A stretch of 64,000 nt of DNA from Otatea glauca. Taxonomy: Eukaryota; Streptophyta; Magnoliopsida; Poales; Poaceae. The notes under the pieces are model-generated. The model worked only from the letters and a program-made list of their open reading frames with translations, ran no database searches and had not been told where the DNA came from. Below, in pieces: positions 55,482-64,000 of this stretch. How positions within the stretch are numbered: the stretch's first letter is position 1; every line of letters begins with the position of its first letter. The stretch spans positions 37,138,104 through 37,202,103 of the forward strand of contig CM070725.1 of the NCBI GenBank assembly GCA_036346275.1, read 5' to 3'. The position numbers and the translations under genes were made by a program.

Positions 55482-56042
55482 CACCGCCTGGTCAATTGGG
55501 AGAATATTAATAGAAATTTAGGGGCTGTTAACCTTAATTGGTTCATGGAAATCGATGGCAAAACCATGGCGAGATCGCGGACAATCCATAAATCGGATAT
55601 AAACTTGTAGCTAGGCACCTTTAGTCGGTACCTCAACCACAGATGATGCTACAAAAAAGACTCAACGAGAATCACACAAGGGTCTTTACGAATGTATTGC
55701 ATATATGTGGTAAGAGTCATAAGTGACATCCCCATTTAGAATAAGTCCTATTTATAGAGGAGAGGAAAGAGTCCAAAGTTACATTTTTGCTATCGGATCT
55801 TAGCTCGTGCCAAGCGATACTTTCATCTATTATATCAAGCAAGTACCGTGACACCCAAGATTTGTGAATTGTCACATCAACAACCTACCATCTACGCGGA
55901 TGATAAGACCTCGATCGGCATGTGGCTACCCTAAACCTCATCTGGCGTGGATCCCTAATGTTTCACGCCTTACTGAGGTTGGTCCTCAGACCTTGTTCGG
56001 GGTTGGCCCATGGATCTCGATTAGGATGGATCCCTGATGTAC
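55482..56042 (-). other. Spacer with a minus-strand TATA box, perhaps an LTR remnant
   Basis: The minus strand reads CTCTATAAATAGG at about 55748-55760, within a block resembling an LTR promoter and leader. No second LTR, primer site or coding sequence supports a full element. Confidence 0.3.
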
Positions 56043-58902
56043 TGTAACATCCCAAAATTTGAGTTTTGGAATGTTTGAATTTGAAAATAAACCATTTGCA
56101 TTTTTTCCTAATTAATCAAAGCTTAATTTGAATTTTCTATTAAAGAAAATATTTAACTTGATTAATCTATACATCAAACAAAATATTTCCAGTCATAGTT
56201 GGGTTCCGTATGCTCCAAGAATATTTTTTGTATTTTTTGAGATTTTTTGAATTTATTTGCTATTTATTTGAGTTTATTAGAATTTCTAGTATTATATTAA
56301 ATTCAAAAATCATTTTTATTCCTAAAAGCCTCTTGGGCCGAATCTCTCCACAACCTGTTCCAATTCCTCCGCCTGCAGCCCACCTTCGCCCTCGTCCAGC
56401 CCAACCTCGTAGTTCGACCCGTCCGTCTCTGTGGCCCAGCAGCCAGCCGGCCTGCTTCACACACTCGCCACCACCCGATCGCAGCCAAACCCTAGCCGCC
56501 ACCGATCTTCGTCTTCCGCATGACACGCCTCAACCGCCGCTCGGATTCCTAGCCTTGCACACCTCCCTAGGCTATTTAAGCCCCCGAGGTGCCCCAATTT
56601 GCGTTCCTCATCGTGCGACGCACCCAAATCTCTATTCGTCGCAGACCGAGCTGCTTCCGTCGGTGCTTGCGAGCTCGCTGGAGTGCGCCGCTGCCCAAAG
56701 CACCTTCCTCCGTGTCGATCATCCTCTGTGTTGCGTCCCCGTCGCTTCCGCGTGCATCTTCGAGTTCACCATGTCGGTCGCATTCGGATCCGTCGTCTCC
56801 TTCACCTCCGGTGAGTCCGCACCGTCGCCATGTCGCTGGAGTCGAGTTGCCGACCAAGCCGACGTGGTAGCCATCACACTGTACGCGTGTCGCCTGCGTC
56901 AGCGCCACACCAGCCGATCGTGCCTGTGCGTCAGCCAGCAGAGCTCGCTGATGTCATCAGCCGGCCGTGCCACATCAGCCCGTGCACTGGGTGCACGGTG
57001 AATTGAACACTGAGCCGTAGACCCGGTCCACCCGAACCCTAGTTGATATCAGCATGGCTCAATAAATCTGTTTTTCTTTAGAAAAATAATTCCAAAAATC
57101 TTCTTTTTCTATTTTTTCTGAATTTAATCTTTCGGAGGCCCGTTCTCTCTTAAGAACTCCGATTGAGGCGATTCAAATTTCTATTTTTTTCTCTAAAATC
57201 AAACTCTACATTCTAGAGCCATTTGTTTTCAATTTTGAGTTTGCATAAGTCTCTATTTATTATTTATTTGTATTCGTTGCTTTCTTTTTTGGTATACGCT
57301 AATTTCGAGGGAGCAAACAAAGAATTTGAAGATCAAGACTCAGCAGTAGATCAGCAAGGCAATTCGTAATCTTTGATCATGTTGAACCCATATTTTCAAA
57401 AGTAACTTGTTTCATACAATTGCATGCTATTTGTGTATCAATGATTAATTACTGGGAATAGTTATATACCTAGTTGACATTATGCCACCTTAATTATTGT
57501 AATACCATGTATCCATTGTTAACCCTAGATGGGACATTATTAGTTGGACATGATCATATTACCAATATTGGGTTATCGTAGCTATGCTTAGATATAAGAT
57601 GGGATTCATATCACATGTTGAAAAATATTAATCTTAACTTAATGAGATATTGAATCGTGGTCGGTAGCCACTGTTGTAAAATTTATTGTACCATGGCAGG
57701 GTTGCCATTGATCTTGGTTGAACAAGAATGTTTTCCCTCGGGCAAGTGATCGTGAGTAAAGGGGGTGCTGTTAGCACATTTGGGATGTGGATGTCTTGCC
57801 TGAGACAACTTAAGGACTTAATCTTGTGCGCCATTGAACTGAGCTTAACCATACAACCACATGTCTGGTATGGGATAGACCTAGCTGATTAATTTACAAT
57901 ATCTAAATTTGAGTACTGCCAATTGGTGGTGTGGGTTTCGAGATGGATGGGTAGATTCACATGGCTCAAGAGGGAGACCTGAGGGGCGAAACCTTAGCGG
58001 ACAATACCAAGTTTAGATAGGGCATTGTAAAGGCTTTGTCATAATCTCTCTGCAGCACACCAAAGAAAGTGTGTTAATGACGTTGCACAAAGAGACGATC
58101 ATGTCTTGTGGGTAAAGCAGTACAACCTCTGCAGAGTGTAAAACTATTCGAATAGCCATGTCCACAATTATGAACATGCTCGGGAATTTCACATGACGTA
58201 TAGATTGTTTCATAAAATATTGGAAGGTGGAATTGTTGTAATGTTAACGGGGAGTTCACTGCTGTTTTGTTGTCCAAAGTTAATACTGTGAATTTAGTGG
58301 TTTGATAATTGTTTTAGATGGTGTAGGATGATGCCTCACCATTCTGTTCATCTTATCTACTATTGATTTACCAGTTATTTATTATATTTTCATAAATATG
58401 CTTTCAATCTATTTACTGTATTCCAATTCAAGTTATTTCTTTCTGCAAAAGAACCATATGAATATTCTATAGCAAGCCTTGTATGAATATATTGCATCAT
58501 TTCCCTACGCCTTGCTGAGTATTTTTTGTACTCACGGCTATATGCCTTTGTTGATCAGTTGCTGAGGAAGTTCCAGGAAATACTAAATCCTACGAGGAGT
58601 ATTATGAAGACTACGTGGATCAGGAAGGCATTCCCTAGACGATTGCCTGTGGCATGTCGATTGGCCCAAGTTATTTTATTTCCGCTGCAATAGTTTATTT
58701 GTTTCTCAAGCCCTTAAGGCGTAGTGGTGTAAACATTGACCATAATATCCGTTGCTTTATTTAATAATAATTTGCTTCTTTCTTAGTTAATTCGTTGTAT
58801 GGAATATTATTTCATCTGTGTTGCCACTGTGTGCACTAGCGTGATCCTAGACTAGTGCAGTATACACAAAGGGTTTCGAATTCGTAAATCCGGGTCATGA
58901 CA
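56043..58902 (+). mobile_element. 5' LTR of a Tekay-like gypsy retrotransposon
   Basis: It begins TGTAACATCCCAAAATTTGAG and ends GGGTCATGACA, 2860 bp, with a GC-rich leader (56370-57010) and the late block GTGCACTAGCGTGATCC shared with the other long LTRs. A primer-binding site follows after four bases, so this is a 5' LTR. The large frame at 56210-57001 is only open GC-rich leader. Long LTRs and the gag type suggest the RIRE3/RIRE8 (Tekay/Del) group. Confidence 0.85.
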
Positions 58903-58906
58903 GTGA

Positions 58907-58919
58907 TGGTATCACAGCC
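58907..58919 (+). promoter_or_regulatory. Primer-binding site (initiator Met tRNA type)
   Basis: TGGTATCACAGCC, four bases after the LTR end. The usual grass gypsy site is TGGTATCAGAGCC, complementary to the 3' end of initiator tRNA-Met, so one base differs. Confidence 0.85.
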
Positions 58920-59484
58920 ATATCGACTGTAGGTCGCTAAGCTAGTTAGCATTGTCTTCAAAATTATTTTCTAAATCAAACCAACCAATTGGCATTTAAT
59001 AGTTTGTCTTCTCTCATCTTATTCTTAGATTCTTATCTCTCCTTTGCTGAATTATTGTTTTAAAAGATTAAATTGATCTTATCTCATGAAACTTTTCAAA
59101 GCCTCGGGTTTTTTTGCAAGAATTCAAATCAAGGAAGACGATGATCAAGCCGACGAGAGAATGCTCGAGATGACTACCATGTAAGATAGGTTTTTAGTGT
59201 CCAGTGGTGTTTGAGCATGTCACCCCTTACAGTTTAGTGACGTATAATCCGCGTATACTAGGATTTTTATTGCTTGTATGCTATGTATGTTGTACACTTG
59301 CCCTAAGCATGGTGTTGCAGCTATACCTTAAGTTGAAAGTTTTATTGCCTCTCTAATTTGTAACCTTTTGGGCTATGTCCCTTGTTGACTTTTATCCTTA
59401 GGTATTACCTGCTCCCCTAGATGATCTTACCACTTGTCTACTGCTTTTCCTTCTTACCTATCACACCCCTGTGCTGTATCGCAG

Positions 59485-60744
59485 ATGGTTGACACTTGTT
59501 CTGGAGCCGATCACAGTTCGCTAGTGGATGCCAATGCCAATGCCAGTGCCAGTGCTAGCGCCAACCCCAATGCACCACCACCACCTGTAATGATAGATCA
59601 GAACATGGGATACTTTTTAGCAGCTCAAACTCAGCTTATGAACACAATGATGCAGAACATGAACAACATGATGAATCAGCAGAACCATACTACAGTTGCC
59701 CTGGCTAACCTGTTGAACCAGCATATCCAAGTTGCTACTGCACCTCCTCAAGCTCGTCCGCAATCCAAGCTAGCCGAATTCATGAGGACTCGCCCACCCA
59801 CTTTCTCCAACTCTTCAGAACCCTTGGAGGCAGATGATTGGATTCGCTCCATTGAGAAGAAGCTCGCAATTGCTCAGTGCACGGATCGTGAGAAGGTTCT
59901 CTACGTCGCACACCAGTTAGAGGGCACCACTGCTAAATGGTGGGATAACTACAGTGCTACCCACGATGACCCTTAGACTATCACTTGGGTAGAGTTTTCT
60001 ACTACTTTTCGTCACTCCCATATCCCAGATTGTAAGGTAGAAATGAAGAATAATTAGTTCTATGAGCTCAAGCAAGAAGGGATGTCAGAGAGTGAATATC
60101 TCAATAAGTTCACTCAACTTGCTCGCTACGCTCCAGAAGATGTTGCTACAGATTATGCACGCTAGAAGAAATTCAAGCGTGGGCTTAATCCAGGACTAAA
60201 GGTGCAAGTCATTGGCAATGACTATGCAGATTTTCAACATCTTGTAGACAAAGCCATGCTTATTGAGGAATCTCGCTGTGAGTTAGAGGAATCCTGCAAG
60301 AGAAAGATGATGCATCATGGAGCTCATCAGAATCATCAGCAGAGAGCTAGAACCAATGCAGAACAGCCTGCTCGTTTTATTCCTCCGACTACATTCAGGA
60401 CCCTTGCACCACCACCTCGCCCAACTGCTACAGGCAATCACAACTTCAACACCAACAACAATCAACCTCAGAGGACAAATAATCCAGATGCAGGAGTCAC
60501 TTGTTTCAACTGTCGTGAATTGGGGCACTATGCCAACAATTGCCCAAGGAAGCAAGCTGTGACGCCAGTCCGTTTCAACTTGAGAGCTACACCAACCAAG
60601 ACCCCCACACCAGGAGCAGAACGTGGAGCACCCCAGACTTCCAATCCAGCCATCAAGACTCCACCGCCTGCTGGAAGAGACCGTGTGAACCACGTCACTA
60701 CTGAAGATGCCCAATCTGCACTAGACGTCATACTAGGCTCCTAG
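59485..60744 (+). pseudogene. gag: Gypsy gag gene with three internal stops
   Basis: The ATG at 59485 begins MVDTCSGADHSS. One frame continues to 60744, broken by TAG codons at about 59974, 60055 and 60163. The capsid-type Retrotrans_gag region includes FMRTRPPTFSNS, DDWIRSIEKKL, VAHQLEGTTAKWW and, later, YLNKFTQLARYAPED. A low-complexity N/A-rich tract lies near the start. The zinc knuckle CFNCRELGHYANNC (CX2CX4HX4C) near 60510-60550 binds genomic RNA. All three stops can be explained as CAG to TAG. It is not functional. Confidence 0.85.
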
Positions 60745-60792
60745 TTAACTCAGCATCGCCATGGTTTTGTTTGATTCTGGAGCCACACATTC
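60745..60792 (+). pseudogene. pol: Start of gypsy pol (aspartic protease), cut by an insertion
   Basis: After a one-base frame change the sequence reads MVLFDSGATHS, the D-S-G-A active-site motif of the retroviral-type protease. Coding ends abruptly at 60792, where an inverted LTR begins. The rest of pol is presumably right of the window. Confidence 0.8.
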
Positions 60793-62925
60793 TGTCGGGA
60801 CCCGAATTCACTAATTCAGACCCTCTGTGTTTACCGCACTAGTCCAGGATCATGCTAGTGCACACATGCTCAACATTGGTAAATACCACATCATACACAA
60901 CGATAATAATAATAAGACTCCATTTATTGAATATAACTAAGTGTATGATCTTATGACCAACTTACATTAATAAGCCATGCAAAGCTAGACTTGAAATAAA
61001 ACTAAGACATAGCAACGAAAAGTAGAAGACGTAGACTACCCATCAGTTTACCACCGGCAACTGGCTAGGCTCGGACCCTAATTACTCGTGTCCTCCAGGT
61101 ACTCCTCCTCCAAGGCAGGGGTAGACTCCTCAACTATCTATGCAAGGCTTATTCCAAAGGAAAAGGCTATCATGGCTATTTTGCAATAAAGCAACATTTA
61201 TGAGCAAGTACGATAATAGATTGTAAAGATAGTATAACAAATAATAATAATAGTAATTTCAACATTTCTCAAGTAAACCAAGTTTCTAATCCTAAGTCAA
61301 GTTTCCAACCTTTCATATGGCAACCCGCCATCCTAACCAAGTTTCTATTTAATTAAACTAACCCTTGACTGTAATTCCCGAGCTATGCTCAATACCACGA
61401 GCACGACTATCTGAATAGATTTACACTCTGCAGAGGTTATGAAATTTCCCAACTAGATACAACCATACACCACAAAGGCGAGTGATTATAATAAAGTCTT
61501 TACAATGCAATGCCTTACCTAGTATTACCCGCCAAGGTTTCAACACTGGCTGGTTTGGTTACCGCATCCAGGGCCCCCTCTTGTACCATGTGAGTTAATC
61601 CGTGAATCCGGGACTCACACCACCATTGATAGTACTAAGCTAAGACATTACAAATTAATCAGCTAGGCTGTTTCATACCAGACATGTGGTTGCATGATTG
61701 ACTCAGGTCAAAGGCTTGCAAGTTTAAGTCCTTAAGATGATCGAGGCAAGACTTCCACATATCCTCTATCATTCCTAGCCCACCTTGGCACACTTGCCCC
61801 TTGCCACTTGCCCCAATCTAAGTGATTACCATCCTAGTTGATTACCAAGCACCACGTGCTATTAACAATTCAACATCGTTGCGTGACATCCCTCGCCACA
61901 ACAACTCAATCTCATCATGTGACAACACCTAACACACCAATTCATTAACATATTCCATATTCCATTAGTCAAGATTAAACATTGATGATTCAAGTACATG
62001 TGATGACGTGGCATGGCTAAGCAACTAACACGGTCTAACCATCCCATGTTGATTTTAGTATTAACCAACTATAATGAACTAATCTAGGGTGATAAGTAAA
62101 TCATGGCGTACAAATAACAAGGTAGGGTATAGATCAAATTGGTAGATTAACTAAGTCCCAATTTAATTTGAAACAATTGTATACATGATATAATATGCAG
62201 TAGGGTAAAACAATATAGTAGTTTTATAAACATGGGTTTAACATGATCAAAGCACAACTTTCCTTGGTAAAGGTCCTAGTCTAGCTCTGGAACATGCTCT
62301 TGGGTTGACGGATCCTCCTCCGATGCGTCGCACAACTCAACGTCTACGCGAAACGAGAGAGAAAAGCAAATAAACACCAAAATAAAGAGCAAATGAACTC
62401 AAAAAATCAAATAAAATTCATAATTAAATAGATCTCAATTTTACAAATTTCTAGAAACTTGAATCACCTCAATCGGAGCATGTATGATGGAGAACGGGCT
62501 CAAGGAAGATTCAAAAATCTAAAAATCAGAAAATAAAATAATAAACCGAATTATTTTTATACTGTAAATGATATTTATTGCGTCATGCTGACATCAGCAC
62601 CGAGCGGAAACAATCGCGTGTTGCCACGTCACCTCGGTCCATAAACCCGGTCCATGGTTTGAATCTAGTCCACCATGGACCCGGTCCATGGCTCTTCGGC
62701 GACTGTGCCCGCCACGTGGCTTCGTCTGGTTGGTTGCAGCACCGCCCACGATGCTCTCCCCGATGGCCGACGAGTGGCGCAATCTCGACCATTGATCTAG
62801 ATCCATTGGCCCACACTTATCGCGGGGTTCACTGCTGACAAGGCTACGTGGCTCGATCTCGGGCGTTGGTTGACGATCCAACGGTCGGCGAAGCTTTAAC
62901 TCGGCGATGGCGGCATGGCGGCGAG
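60793..62925 (-). mobile_element. Inverted Tekay-like LTR, truncated by a Copia insertion
   Basis: Its plus-strand start TGTCGGGACCCGAATTC is the inverse of an LTR 3' end. Its order of blocks (GCACTAGTCCAGGATCATGC, a CACACCACCATT region, CACCTCAATCGGAGC, then GC-rich leader) is the mirror image of the LTR at 56043-58902. No primer site adjoins 60793, so it is a 3' LTR or solo LTR lying on the minus strand. The left flank is CATTC. The outer end is cut at 62925 by the next element. Confidence 0.8.
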
Positions 62926-63512
62926 TGTAAGGTCAAGGATGCCGACTAGAGGGGGGGTGAATAGGCGGCTTTTAAAAATTCTTCTCACTAAATACATGCT
63001 CTATTTAACCCCTATGTCAAAACCCAAAAGATAATTGATGCGGAAGCGATAAACTAAGGTTTTGACAATTAAAGCCTAAATCAACTAGGCTCACTATGTG
63101 CACTAACTAATTAAGTCTCTAACAATAAATTGCAATCCTAAAGATAAGCAAGCAATTTAATTCTAGGAATGTAAAATGCAACAATGTAAACAAATGATTG
63201 CAAGCATACACAAGGAGACACAATACTTTTTACCGTGGTGTTCGGAGACTTGCCGGTCTCCCCTAGTCCACGTTGAGGTTAGCCCAAACACATTGGACCA
63301 GCTCCACGAATTGAGCAACCACCTCGAATCCACTAGTCGTAGCTCCTTTTCCCTCCCTGGTAGGCGAGCTCTAACCTTCACAAACTTTACCGAGGCTTCT
63401 CATAACCTCCGTTGAGAGCACCACGCACGACGCTCTACATCGTCTAGGAGGCGGCAACGTCCAAGTGTAACAAATCAAGCCCTCTAGCTTGAACTTCACC
63501 TAGTGCAACACA

Positions 63513-63672
63513 TGCATTCTAGTGACCTCCTAAGTGCAACACATGTACTAGAATCCTCCTCAAGTGCAACACATGCATAGGAGGATCTTAATCCACTTCC
63601 TAATTGCAACACATGCACTTAGGGCTCACTCTTAGCTCAAGAACCAAATGTGAGAGTGCAACACATGCACAA
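63513..63672. repeat. Dispersed GTGCAACACATGCA repeats in the Copia LTR
   Basis: (A)GTGCAACACATGCA or a close variant occurs five times in about 160 bp, spaced by short variable sequence. Confidence 0.8.
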
Positions 63673-63879
63673 TGCCACCCAAATGCTTAAGAAAGCTAAC
63701 AACTATCAAATGCCAGCCCCCAAGGCTCCTTTTATAGCCTCCCCAAAGAAAACCAGCCGTTGGGGGCAAAATGGGCAAATAAGCAAATCCCGGCACTACT
63801 GCCCAACATGGGCCGGTAGCACTAGCCTCAAGGCCAACGGCTAGAAAAACTAGCCGTTACAGGAAATCCGGTGTTACCT

Positions 63880-64000
63880 ACCACTGGTCTCCGACCAGCC
63901 AAGGTCCCGACCACTCGAGGTCTGATCACTGGTCTCCGACCAAACGAAGTCCCGACCACTCGAGGTCGGACCACTGGTCTCCGACCAGCCACTCAAATCA
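63880..64000. repeat. Tandem CACTGGTCTCCGACCA repeats at the window end
   Basis: CACTGGTCTCCGACCA followed by GTCCCGACCACTCGAGGTC alternates about three times and runs off the window edge. Confidence 0.8.

Larger units (their letters stand above)
62926..64000 (-). mobile_element. Copia LTR (SIRE/Maximus-like), minus orientation, continues past the window
   Basis: It starts TGTAAGGTCAAGGATGCCGA and then GACTAGAGGGGGGGTGAATA. In reverse this gives TATTCACCCCCCCTCTAGTC near an LTR 3' end, a hallmark of grass SIRE/Maximus-type Copia elements. No primer site lies to its left, so it is the 3' LTR or a solo LTR, and any coding region lies beyond 64000. The 5-bp flank is GCGAG. Frames inside are not genes. 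Confidence 0.65.

Noticed and set aside
56210..57001. 263-aa plus-strand ORF
   Set aside because: It lies inside the 5' LTR of the Tekay-like element; composition is proline/serine-rich leader with no conserved domain.
1..64000. tRNA, rRNA or CRISPR-like arrays
   Set aside because: None seen. The periodic inverted repeats at CACTA ends are subterminal transposase-binding arrays, not CRISPR.

Overview
This is nuclear DNA from a grass, most likely a panicoid, although the species cannot be fixed from the window. The evidence is a five-exon cinnamoyl-CoA reductase gene of grass type, a perfect miR156 hairpin, plant-style introns, and a repeat load typical of grasses: Tat- and Tekay-like Ty3/gypsy elements, CACTA/En-Spm elements carrying a TNP2 transposase plus a Ulp1-like protease gene, hAT and Stowaway MITEs, and Helitrons ending in CTAG. 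No rRNA, tRNA, CRISPR or bacterial-style operon was seen.

Layout. 1-3550 is the 3' part of a Tat-like LTR retrotransposon, with a tandem array, two antisense ORFs each behind its own TATA box, and the 3' LTR. 3551-4067 is the 3' end of a CACTA element. 4810-7998 is a solo gypsy LTR, followed by a second LTR-like unit (8187-10521). 10791-10952 is a CACTA MITE, and 12493-20528 is a large minus-oriented CACTA element (CACTA-1) with decayed transposase and protease genes and a plus-strand ORF of its own. 20585-21090 holds shuffled fragments of two unrelated host genes (aconitase and a CRAL-TRIO/SEC14 protein). 21470-26809 is mostly hAT remnants and low-complexity sequence.

The genic island runs from about 27.4 to 47.2 kb. 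It contains MIR156 (+), a candidate cysteine-rich small ORF, a mariner-like MITE carrying two Helitron-like insertions, a dead LINE 3' end, a COA6-like mitochondrial copper-chaperone gene (+, three exons) and cinnamoyl-CoA reductase (-, five exons; first committed step of monolignol/lignin synthesis). These genes show no sign of working together; they are ordinary neighbours.

From 47384 repeats resume. A hAT element with a perfect 8-bp target duplication lies 466 bp upstream of the CCR start codon. It was itself entered by a complete CACTA element (CACTA-2, 48788-55429, TSD TTC). Next comes the 5' LTR, primer-binding site and gag of a Tekay-like gypsy element (56043-60792). This is cut inside the protease motif by an inverted related LTR (60793-62925), which is in turn cut by a minus-oriented Copia LTR that runs off the window. 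Apart from CCR, COA6 and MIR156, almost every coding trace here is a broken transposon gene.
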